The notes under the pieces were generated by a model, which worked only from the letters and a program-made list of their open reading frames with translations, searched no databases and was not told the origin of the DNA. A DNA stretch of 64,000 bases, from assembly GCA_035441325.1 (NCBI GenBank), contig DAOROA010000014.1:1-64000 (forward strand). Reading direction: 5' to 3'. Source of the stretch: Competibacter_A sp002352125 (GTDB lineage: Bacteria; Pseudomonadota; Gammaproteobacteria; Competibacterales; Competibacteraceae). Numbering within the stretch: the first letter of the stretch is position 1; each line of letters opens with the position of its first letter. The position numbers were made by a program, and so were the translations under genes. Of the stretch, positions 50,786 through 58,056 are shown piece after piece.

Positions 50786-51862
50786 TCAAGCCGCCCCCAA
50801 ATAATGCCAAGCGCGGGCTTTGAACAGGCAGTAGACCGTATCGCCTTCCATCAAACCAAGGTCGTGGACGGCTTTGACGGTGATCTCGGCCAGGATCGGC
50901 ACGCCGACATCGATTTCCGCCAACACGCGGTCGGCGATCCGCCGCAGGCTCAAAACGCGGCCCGGTACCTGGTTCTGAATGGTGGTGTCGGGTACGGGAT
51001 GACGGGCTAAAGCTACGTCGGCTGCGCGCAGCGCGATCCAGGTTTCGGTTCCCGGCGCTAGGGCGGACAGCGGCAGATGCAGTTCGTGATGATCGTATTG
51101 CACCGTGGTGCAGCCGGTATCGGAGTCGTGCCGGTTGACGGTCACTTGCAGCACGTTTTCCAATCCCAGCGAGCGCGCCAGCCCGAGAACGTGATCCTGC
51201 CGGATCACGTCCGAAAACGGCCCTTGACCGAGGATGCGACCCTGTTCCATCACCGCCAAATAAGGCGTCAGATACAGGATTTCGTTGATGGCGTGGCTGA
51301 CGTAGAGCATCGGCAGGCGCAACTCGTCCCGCACCCGGCGCAAGAAGGGCAGAATCTGCTGCTTGCGGCCTTCGTCCAGCGCCGCCAGCGGCTCGTCCAG
51401 CAACAGCAAGCGCGGCGAGGCCAACAAGGTCCGGCCCAGTGCCACCCGTTGCCGCTCACCGCCGGACAAATGGCGTGGCCGGCGATGCAGCAGGTGACCG
51501 ATATCCAGCAGGTCGATAATTTGTGCCGGGGTGAATTGCCGTTGCGCCGGGGGCAGCAGCTTAAAGCCGTAGAGTAGATTGCGTTCGACCGAGAAATGAG
51601 GAAACAACTGGCTGTCTTGAAACACCAGCCCGACCCGGCGGCGGTGTGGCGGCAGATCGATCCGCTTTTGCGCGTCGAATAACGGGAGACCGTCGAGGTG
51701 AATGTATCCAGCTCTTGGACGCACCAGACCTGCGATAGCGCGAAGCAGGGTGCTCTTTCCGCAACCGGATGGGCCAAACAGCCCGCTGATCGATTGTTCC
51801 AGCGTCAATCGGCCTTGCAGGGCGAACGAACCTTGATGGAGTTCGAGATCGAGGTCGAGCAT
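50786..51862 (-). CDS. modC: Molybdate ABC transporter ATP-binding protein ModC
   Basis: ModC powers molybdate import through ModB. The 358 residues have Walker A GPSGCGKST near residue 31, signature LSGGERQRVALG, Walker B LLLLDEPLAALD, and a C-terminal Mop/TOBE domain (about 295-355) that binds oxyanions. It is separated from modB by modD and the globin gene, which is unusual, yet all share one strand. Twelve bases separate it from modD. Confidence 0.95.
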   Translation of the reverse strand: MLDLDLELHQGSFALQGRLTLEQSISGLFGPSGCGKSTLLRAIAGLVRPRAGYIHLDGLPLFDAQKRIDLPPHRRRVGLVFQDSQLFPHFSVERNLLYGFKLLPPAQRQFTPAQIIDLLDIGHLLHRRPRHLSGGERQRVALGRTLLASPRLLLLDEPLAALDEGRKQQILPFLRRVRDELRLPMLYVSHAINEILYLTPYLAVMEQGRILGQGPFSDVIRQDHVLGLARSLGLENVLQVTVNRHDSDTGCTTVQYDHHELHLPLSALAPGTETWIALRAADVALARHPVPDTTIQNQVPGRVLSLRRIADRVLAEIDVGVPILAEITVKAVHDLGLMEGDTVYCLFKARAWHYLGAA

Positions 51863-51874
51863 GCGGGCGTTGCT

Positions 51875-52720
51875 TCAACACGCCGAAATGGTCACCTTGA
51901 CATCGGCGGGTGGTGCGAAATACGGGGCCGACGTCACCAGAATCTGCGCGCCAGCGCGGACGTAATCGGCGGCATTGGCCGGCTTGACGCCACCGGCAAC
52001 GGCTACCTTGACGGCGGCCGCTGTATCGGCCAGCCGCGCCACGACGGCGGCCACCGCTTCGGGCGAAAACTTCTCCAACTGCACGACATCGGCCCCGGCC
52101 CGAGCGGCCAACACCGCTTCGTCGAGGCTGTTCACCTCGACCACGATCTTGCGCTCGGGACAGGCGGTCTTCAGCCGTGCCAAGGCTGCAACGTCATCCT
52201 CTCCAGCCAGAAAAACGCGATGTTCGGGGAATACCAGCACCGTTTCGGACAAACCCAGACGATGCGGTACCGCACCCGCCGCCAGGATCGCCTTGAGCGA
52301 GAGGGCCTTGGTGCCGGGAAAAGTCTTGCGGGTGCAGGCGACGACGACCGCCGGATTGACGGCGTGCGCGGCTTCGACGATGCGGCGCGCGACGGTCGCG
52401 ATGCCCGAGGCGTATTCCATCAGCGTCTGCGCCACCTTCCAGCCGGCGAGCAGCGCTGCAGCCGGCCCTGTAGCCGCCAGCAGCGAGTCGCCCGCTTCGA
52501 CCGGGCGACCGCTCGGACACAGCACGTCCACCGTGCAACCGACCCGAACCAGCAGCCGGGCGGCTTCCTCGGACGCTGCCACCACCATCGCATCGCGTGC
52601 CTCGAACACCATGCGTCCCGGCCGCTCGCCGATGCCCAGCGCGTGGGTGGTCAGGTCGCCGAAAGGGACATCTTCGGCCAACCAGCGGTCGATTTCGCTA
52701 TCGGGGATCAGTGGCATCAT
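51875..52720 (-). CDS. modD: ModD, NadC-like molybdenum transport-associated protein
   Basis: The 281 residues resemble quinolinate phosphoribosyltransferase (NadC): EDVPFGDLTTHALGIG at the N-terminus, ACTRKTFPGTKALSLKAILAAG, and VEVNSLDEAVLAARAGADVVQLEKFSPE. The position directly ahead of modC, and this subfamily's sequence, fit ModD, known as a molybdenum transport accessory of unclear chemistry. A true NadC role is less likely because nadA lies elsewhere. Confidence 0.85.
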   Translation of the reverse strand: MMPLIPDSEIDRWLAEDVPFGDLTTHALGIGERPGRMVFEARDAMVVAASEEAARLLVRVGCTVDVLCPSGRPVEAGDSLLAATGPAAALLAGWKVAQTLMEYASGIATVARRIVEAAHAVNPAVVVACTRKTFPGTKALSLKAILAAGAVPHRLGLSETVLVFPEHRVFLAGEDDVAALARLKTACPERKIVVEVNSLDEAVLAARAGADVVQLEKFSPEAVAAVVARLADTAAAVKVAVAGGVKPANAADYVRAGAQILVTSAPYFAPPADVKVTISAC

Positions 52721-52763
52721 GGGGTGATGGGGCTCGACTTGGTCATCGACGAACGTTGAACGC

Positions 52764-53189
52764 TCATGCCTTGTTTCTGCTGCGCTCGGCAGGAATGTAC
52801 AGTTGTTCGAGCAAATATTGCTTGAACTCCTCAGCGTAGGGTTGGTTTTTCAGTGCTTCCGCCATGCACGATAACCACGCATCGCGTTCGCTGGAGCCAA
52901 TTTCAAAACGTCTGTGTGCTTGAGGTATGTTGATGGAGCCATATCGTTCCGCGTAAAGGCTTGGGCCACCCAGCCAGCCGCACAGGAAGCGAGCCAGCTT
53001 GTCCCTGGAGATGGCCAGATCCACCGGATGCATGGCTCTGATTTTTGAGGCTCCGGGAAGCCGATCCATGGCATCGTAAAAATCATCGACCAGCTTTCTG
53101 ATGCCCGCTTCACCACCCGCCGCTTGGTAGGACGTATCGCCCACTCCGTAGGAGGGCCAGTCTTTTTTTTTGATCTCAGAGAAAGTCAA
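52764..53189 (-). CDS. Group II truncated haemoglobin
   Basis: This is a 141-residue globin of the trHb2 (GlbO) type. GGEAGIRKLVDDFYDAMD has Tyr B10, IPQAHRRFEIG the proximal His F8, and RDAWLSCMAEAL Trp G8. GWLGGPSLYAERYG is also family-typical. The start is TTG 53189 with GAGGAG eight bases upstream. Its first codons hold a run of nine A residues. It lies between modB and modD. An O2- or NO-handling role that protects nitrogenase is plausible. Confidence 0.92.
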   Translation of the reverse strand: MTFSEIKKKDWPSYGVGDTSYQAAGGEAGIRKLVDDFYDAMDRLPGASKIRAMHPVDLAISRDKLARFLCGWLGGPSLYAERYGSINIPQAHRRFEIGSSERDAWLSCMAEALKNQPYAEEFKQYLLEQLYIPAERSRNKA

Positions 53190-53260
53190 TGATCCAGCTC
53201 CTCAATAAATGCGATTAGGATGTATAGACTGGCTATTCGGCCTGTCGATAGCGGTCACCA

Positions 53261-53971
53261 TCAAGCTCTCCGGTTTCCTAGCAGCCGCTCTATCCGCCGG
53301 GCGCCCAGTTCGCTGACCCACAGCGCCACCAGCGCCAGCAGGATGGAAATGACCACCAGCCGCAACGCTGGGCCGTCGCCGCCGGGAATCTGGGTATAGG
53401 TATAAATCGCCAGTGGCAGGGTGCGCGTTTCTCCGGCCACGTTGCCGACGAAGGTTACCGTCGCGCCGAATTCGCCCAGGCTGCGGGCGAAGGCCAACAC
53501 CAGTCCGGTCAAAATGCCGGGCAGCGACAGCGGCACGGTCACCGTCAGCCAGACTCGCAACGGTCCCGCGCCCAAAGTGCGCGCCGCTTCCTCCAGGCGA
53601 GGCTCCACCAGCGTTACCGCCAGCCGCACCGCCCGGACCATCAGCGGAAACGCCATCAGCGCCGAGGCGATCACCGCGCCCTGCCAGGTGAACGCCAGCG
53701 CGATGCTCCAGGTCTCGTACAGCCAGCGGCCGACCGGTCCTTGCCGGCCCAGCAACAGCAGCAACAGATAACCGGGGACCACCGGCGGTAACACCAGCGG
53801 TAGATGCACCAATCCATCCACGACCGCCTTGCCGGGAAACTGTAGTCGCGCCAGTAGCCAGCCGGTGACGATGCCGGGGATCGCAATCAATCCGGTGCAC
53901 CACAGCCCGATCTTGAGCGACAGCCAGAGCGCGGTGAGCTCCTCGGGCGTGGGTTGCAGCGACGGCCACAC
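53261..53971 (-). CDS. modB: Molybdate ABC transporter permease ModB
   Basis: ModB forms the inner-membrane channel for molybdate. The 236 residues have about five to six membrane helices and the EAA loop EEAARTLGAGPLRVWLTVTVPL that contacts ModC. FARSLGEFGATVTFVGNVAGETRTLPLAIYT is a hallmark. It starts with GTG 53971, 9 bases after the modA stop. Confidence 0.95.
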   Translation of the reverse strand: MWPSLQPTPEELTALWLSLKIGLWCTGLIAIPGIVTGWLLARLQFPGKAVVDGLVHLPLVLPPVVPGYLLLLLLGRQGPVGRWLYETWSIALAFTWQGAVIASALMAFPLMVRAVRLAVTLVEPRLEEAARTLGAGPLRVWLTVTVPLSLPGILTGLVLAFARSLGEFGATVTFVGNVAGETRTLPLAIYTYTQIPGGDGPALRLVVISILLALVALWVSELGARRIERLLGNRRA

Positions 53972-53980
53972 GAGCGGCTG

Positions 53981-54751
53981 TCAGTCGAGGACGGTAAACC
54001 CGTACTGGCGGGATATCTTCGCCGCCGCCGGGGTGCGCAGAAAATCCAGAAACCCTTGCGCCGCCGGTTTAGCGCCTTGCACCAGCGCGGCCGGATAAAG
54101 CACCGGCGAGTGGGTATCGGCGGGAAAGACGCCGAGCACTTCGATTTTGCCGGACAATTTGGCGTCGGTTTCGTAGACGATGCCGACCGCGCATTCACCC
54201 CGTTCCACGAAGGCCAGCGCTGAGCGCACGTCCGGCGCGGCCGCCAGGCGCGGCTCCAGCGCCGTCCACCAACCCAACGCGGTCAACGCCTGTTGGCTGT
54301 ACCGACCGATGGGGACATCGGGATTGCAAGAGCACCAGCGACCCTGAAATGCGCCGGGCAGATCGAAGCCTTTTTCCAGTTTGACCGGAAAAACCTTGCC
54401 CTTGGGCGCGACCAGCACCAGCCGGTTGCCGAACAGGTTGCGACGGCTGGTTTTGACGATCTTGCCCTTGTCGTCGAGATAATCCATCCATTTTAAATCG
54501 GCGGAAACGAACACGTCAGCCGGCGCGCCCTGTTCGATTTGTTTGGCCAGGGCGGAAGCGGCGGCGAAGGACGTGACTACTTTGACACCCTTCTCCTTTT
54601 CGTACAGCGCGGCGAGATCTTGAATCGCGTTGGTAGTGCTGGCGGCGGCGAACACAGTGATTTGCTCCGCCGCTCGAACGGGAAGGGCTGAGCCAGCCGC
54701 CAGCCAAAGCAGACCGATGCCCAACCATCGGGACAAGGTTCCACGAAACAT
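53981..54751 (-). CDS. modA: Molybdate-binding protein ModA
   Basis: ModA is the periplasmic binding protein for molybdate/tungstate. The 256 residues include a signal peptide (about 1-27, ending VRA-AEQ). The mature protein has ITVFAAASTTNAIQDLAALYEKEKG, the ligand region SFAAASALAKQIEQGAPADVFVSAD, and VGIVYETDAKLSGKIEVLG. It follows modE by 26 bases in the same operon. Confidence 0.95.
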   Translation of the reverse strand: MFRGTLSRWLGIGLLWLAAGSALPVRAAEQITVFAAASTTNAIQDLAALYEKEKGVKVVTSFAAASALAKQIEQGAPADVFVSADLKWMDYLDDKGKIVKTSRRNLFGNRLVLVAPKGKVFPVKLEKGFDLPGAFQGRWCSCNPDVPIGRYSQQALTALGWWTALEPRLAAAPDVRSALAFVERGECAVGIVYETDAKLSGKIEVLGVFPADTHSPVLYPAALVQGAKPAAQGFLDFLRTPAAAKISRQYGFTVLD

Positions 54752-54777
54752 CGAAATCCCCTTTTGGTCAGCCGCGA

Positions 54778-55602
54778 CTACAACGCCACACCCAGGATAA
54801 TACTGGATGACTTAATGACCGCTACTGCCGGATCGCCTTCCTTGAGTCCCAATCCGTCGATGCTGGCGTTGGTGATGGTAGCGGTGACGGTTTTGCCGCC
54901 CGTTAACTGGAGGGTGACTTCGCCGTTGACCGCGCCTTTCTTGCAATCCGAAACCGTGCCGCGCAACTGGTTGCGGGCGCTGAGTTTCAGCTTGGGGTCC
55001 CCGGCCACGATGATCACCGAGGACGCTTTCACCAAGGCGTACACCTCGCTACCTTCCTGCAGCCCCAGGTTTTCGACGCTGCCGCGGGTGATCAGGGCGG
55101 TAAGGTGGTCATCGCCGCCGATGTCCACCTCGACCTCGGCGTTGATCGGGCCGGCGTTCAAGCCGGTTACCCGGCCCAGGAATTGGTTTCTCGCGCTGGT
55201 TTGCATCATCAATCTCCGCATGAAGTTCGCTAGCTCGTCCACGTCATGGACTTTTTCATTCAACCGGCCGATGAATCGCCGGTACTCGTTTTCTACGATG
55301 TCGTACAGCTGAATTTGCCGTAGCCCGTAATCCGTGATCCGGCTGCCACCGCCGTGTTTGCCGCCGGTGGCGCTGACGACCAGCGGTTGTTCAGCCATGT
55401 TGTTCATGGCGTTCACGGCGTCCCAAGCCGCCTTGTAGCTCAGCCTGACCGACCGGGCGGCTTGCGTGATGGAACCGGTGGCCGCGATCTGGCGCAGCAG
55501 CGCGATCTGTCGCTGGCCCAACAAGGGTTGTTCCCGCGTTGCATCCAGCGGTATGAGCCCTGGCAGCTCACCAGCCTCGTTTCGATTTCGCATCAGAGTC
55601 AT
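54778..55602 (-). CDS. modE: ModE, molybdate-responsive transcriptional regulator
   Basis: ModE represses mod genes when bound to molybdate. The 274 residues comprise a winged-helix N-terminal domain (about 30-120: ATGSITQAARSVRLSYKAAWDAVNAMNNM, GGKHGGGSRITDYG) and two Mop/TOBE domains (about 135-200 and 205-270) beginning ARNQFLGRVTGLNAG and ARNQLRGTVSDCKKG. ATG 55602 is used. ATG 55593 is possible, and neither has a strong ribosome site. A ModE box at 55618-55641 suggests autoregulation. Confidence 0.94.
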   Translation of the reverse strand: MTLMRNRNEAGELPGLIPLDATREQPLLGQRQIALLRQIAATGSITQAARSVRLSYKAAWDAVNAMNNMAEQPLVVSATGGKHGGGSRITDYGLRQIQLYDIVENEYRRFIGRLNEKVHDVDELANFMRRLMMQTSARNQFLGRVTGLNAGPINAEVEVDIGGDDHLTALITRGSVENLGLQEGSEVYALVKASSVIIVAGDPKLKLSARNQLRGTVSDCKKGAVNGEVTLQLTGGKTVTATITNASIDGLGLKEGDPAVAVIKSSSIILGVAL

Positions 55603-55617
55603 TTCGTTCAAACCAGT

Positions 55618-55641
55618 CGTTATATATTTTAGTATATAACG
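55618..55641 (-). promoter_or_regulatory. ModE box in front of modEAB
   Basis: Perfect 9-bp arms CGTTATATA and TATATAACG flank TTTTAG, giving a 24-base palindrome of the kind known for ModE operators. On the minus strand the sequence contains TATACT (55636-55631), a likely -10, so ModE binding should block the promoter. The box ends 16 bases ahead of the modE ATG. Confidence 0.85.
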
Positions 55642-55701
55642 GTGATCGCAGCCCAAGTCCTCGAAAATATTGAAAAAAGACCTTCCTCCTAACTGTTCTT
55701 T

Positions 55702-55745
55702 CCTCTCGCCCCTTCTCCCGAGAGAAGGGAATCAAGAGCGAGAGG
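55702..55745. repeat. Nested palindrome, REP-like
   Basis: An inner hairpin CCCTTCTC/GAGAAGGG (55710-55717 and 55722-55729) lies within outer arms CCTCTCG/CGAGAGG (55702-55708 and 55739-55745). It belongs to the same CCCTCTCCC-type family seen at 44515 and in nifE. It separates fdxB from the modE promoter and may insulate the two units. Confidence 0.65.
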
Positions 55746-55772
55746 ATGATTTGGCATGAAATCCAAAATCGT

Positions 55773-56090
55773 TCACGCTGCCAGCGGCAACGCTTCGTGA
55801 GTAAAGCACGCCTTGGGACAAACCCGCGAGCAGGCTTCGCAACCGATGCAATCCAGGGGATTGGAGAGCGTCATGAAGGAATTGTCGCTGTCGTCATCGT
55901 CGTCATCGTCGTCATCGTCCAAATCGACATCGTCGATCGCCCGTTGCACGATGGTCAGCACATCGCGCGGGCAGACCTTGAAGCAGCGGCCGCAACCAAT
56001 GCACTTTTCTTCGTTCAGGGCGGTCACAAACTGGGGTGTCCAGGACGTGCCGCCACGAGTGATGCCAGTGATAATCGGTTCAGCTCCCAT
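55773..56090 (-). CDS. fdxB: Nif-specific 2[4Fe-4S] ferredoxin (FdxB type) with poly-Asp insert
   Basis: The 105 residues start MGAEPIITGITRGGTSWTPQFV, the N-terminus of nif ferredoxin III. Two cluster motifs are visible: CIGCGRCFKVCPRD (about 30-43) and CIGCEACSRVCPKA (about 82-95). Between them lies an uninterrupted run of about ten Asp, flanked by further Asp, encoded by a GAC/GAT trinucleotide repeat near 55890-55930. It follows nifX in the nif operon and is a probable electron carrier or assembly partner. Confidence 0.92.
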   Translation of the reverse strand: MGAEPIITGITRGGTSWTPQFVTALNEEKCIGCGRCFKVCPRDVLTIVQRAIDDVDLDDDDDDDDDDSDNSFMTLSNPLDCIGCEACSRVCPKACFTHEALPLAA

Positions 56091-56174
56091 AATTGTTTTA
56101 CCTCGCTCGTTGAATGGCCCCCGGTACCGGACGCGAAACCGGACCAGGAATCGCAAAAAACCGTTGTCTATTCT

Positions 56175-56675
56175 TTATTCCCGCCAACCTTCCGCTTCCA
56201 TCGCGGCGAAACGTGCCTCGGCGCTTTCGGTCTGCTGCTGGCGAGCGATGGCACGGTTGAGCCAGACTGGCGCTTGATTGCCGCGCAGGGCCGCTTGAAG
56301 CTCGGCGAGCAGGGGAGCGATAGCCGTGCCCGCCTCCACCCGCATCGGTTGCACGCCGGCAGCCAGCAATTGCTGGATGGCGGAACCGCCGACCGCCTGG
56401 CAGTAAACCACCGTGCAGCCTTGCAACAGCGCCAGCTTGGCGGCCAATTTGTCTTCGTGGCCATCTTGATCGAGGTCGCCGAACTGGGCGAACTCCACCA
56501 CGGTGGCCTGACCGGGCGTGATGGCGTAGATGAGGATCGCGGTAGCGGTGCCAAAATGCTGGTCGATCCTGTGGCGGTCGCTGGTAGCGAAGGCTGCCTT
56601 GATGCTAGGAGTCATATCCTGTTCCGCGCCCTTAATGCCACCGGCCAGAATTCGCAAATGCCTGCGGAGTGCCAT
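56175..56675 (-). CDS. nifX: NifX, FeMo-co/NifB-co carrier protein
   Basis: NifX binds NifB-cofactor and transfers it to NifEN. The 166 residues contain the core KAAFATSDRHRIDQHFGTATAILIYAITPG, the NifX/NafY/NifB C-terminal fold. The start ATG 56675, behind GGAGG, lies 44 bases inside the 3' end of nifN. It precedes fdxB. Confidence 0.92.
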   Translation of the reverse strand: MALRRHLRILAGGIKGAEQDMTPSIKAAFATSDRHRIDQHFGTATAILIYAITPGQATVVEFAQFGDLDQDGHEDKLAAKLALLQGCTVVYCQAVGGSAIQQLLAAGVQPMRVEAGTAIAPLLAELQAALRGNQAPVWLNRAIARQQQTESAEARFAAMEAEGWRE

Positions 56676-58056
56676 GATTCGCCTCCTGCCGTGAGTCAGC
56701 TTTGCGGGAATAGATGGAGTGATAGGGAGCAACGCCGTGCTCGGCCTGTTCGAGCAGCGCGTTCGCCAGATCGAACAGCAGTTGCCGGCTACCGCCGTAA
56801 CCGATCCAGGTACACTGGTAACCGCCGATGCGGTCGTATTGCGGGATGCCGGCGCGCAGCAGCGGGATGCCGAGGCGTTCGGCGGTTTCGGCGGCGTGAG
56901 AATTGCCGACGACCAGCTCCGCGCCGTGCGCGCGAGCCAAATCCTCCAGATCCTCCAGATCGCCGATGCGTACCTGAGACAAGGGGGTTCGGGTCAGCAC
57001 CAAGGCACGGCTGGAGGCTACCGCCGCCACGATTTCCGCGCCGGTCTCGGCCAGCAATTCGCTGAAGGCATGTAGCAGGTCGGGATCGGCACCGACGGCG
57101 ATCCGGGCTTGGCCGAGCAAGAAATGGGTGTCGAGCAAGGCATCCTGCAATTGCGCGCGTTGCCGTTCCAGCCGGGCCGGCACCGTGCGACCGGCGATGC
57201 CGGCCAGCGTCATGACTAGCCGGTCGTTAGCGTCCAGTCCCAGCAAGTGATCGAAGCGATGCACCGGCACGCCCGTCCGGCTTTCCAACAACTCGGCGGC
57301 AGGATAGAGCGAAGGGCCGATGACCAACGTAGCGGCGGCATCGCCCAAGGTTGCGAAGGCGGACAACGGCGTGCCGCCGATGGTGATCGGCGAAAAATCC
57401 TCGGCATCGAGATGGCCGTCTAGCGAATCCGATAGATCGGGAATCAATACCGGATGCAGTCCGAATCGCTCGATCAGTTCGCGCAAGGCTTCCAAGTCGC
57501 CGGGCGTCAGCAGCGAGCCACACAACACGTTGACTTGGTGGGCGCGGCGGCTCGGACAAGTGCCTGCGTCGTCGGCCGATGGTACCCACTCGGCGATCAT
57601 CGCTTCGACCGCCGCCGCAAAGCCGCTTTCCAGACAACCGCTGAAATCGGGCGTGTTGACCGGGACGATCCGCACGTTTTGAAATTCGGGATGCCGGGCG
57701 CGAAAGACTTTGAGCACGCGGTGAATGTCGGTCCCTTGCGTTTCCGACAGGCCGGTGGTCAGCAAACCGATGGCGGCCGGCCGGTTTTTCTCGGCGATGG
57801 TTTTCAACGCCGCGATCAGGTTATCGTCCGCGCCCATGATGCTGCTGACCTGATCCATCGCGGTGCTTTGCAGCGGAATCGGTTCCCGAAAGTGCCGGAC
57901 CAGGAACACCTTGGCGAAAGCGGTGCAGCCTTGAGCGCCGTGCAGCAAGGGCATAGCGCGATTGAGACCGAGCACGGCCAAGCTGGCGCCAAGCGGCTGG
58001 CTGGTCTTGAGCGGACTGACCGCTAGCGGTTTGATGCGACCGAGGATTTCAGCCAT
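56632..58056 (-). CDS. nifN: NifN, FeMo-co scaffold subunit
   Basis: NifN forms, with NifE, the tetramer on which FeMo-cofactor matures. It is a NifK paralogue. The 474 residues start MAEILGRIKPLAVSPLKTSQPLGASLAVLGL at ATG 58056. PLLHGAQGCTAFAKVFLVRHFREPIPLQSTAM is diagnostic. The in-frame sequence upstream, to 58176, is made of translated REP repeats and is not family-like. It overlaps nifE by 8 bases and nifX by 44. Confidence 0.94.
   Translation of the reverse strand: MAEILGRIKPLAVSPLKTSQPLGASLAVLGLNRAMPLLHGAQGCTAFAKVFLVRHFREPIPLQSTAMDQVSSIMGADDNLIAALKTIAEKNRPAAIGLLTTGLSETQGTDIHRVLKVFRARHPEFQNVRIVPVNTPDFSGCLESGFAAAVEAMIAEWVPSADDAGTCPSRRAHQVNVLCGSLLTPGDLEALRELIERFGLHPVLIPDLSDSLDGHLDAEDFSPITIGGTPLSAFATLGDAAATLVIGPSLYPAAELLESRTGVPVHRFDHLLGLDANDRLVMTLAGIAGRTVPARLERQRAQLQDALLDTHFLLGQARIAVGADPDLLHAFSELLAETGAEIVAAVASSRALVLTRTPLSQVRIGDLEDLEDLARAHGAELVVGNSHAAETAERLGIPLLRAGIPQYDRIGGYQCTWIGYGGSRQLLFDLANALLEQAEHGVAPYHSIYSRKADSRQEANHGTPQAFANSGRWH

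Noticed and set aside
55813..56277. Plus-strand frame with a long Ser run opposite fdxB
   Set aside because: The Ser run is the complement of the GAC/GAT tract coding poly-Asp in FdxB, which has both cluster motifs.
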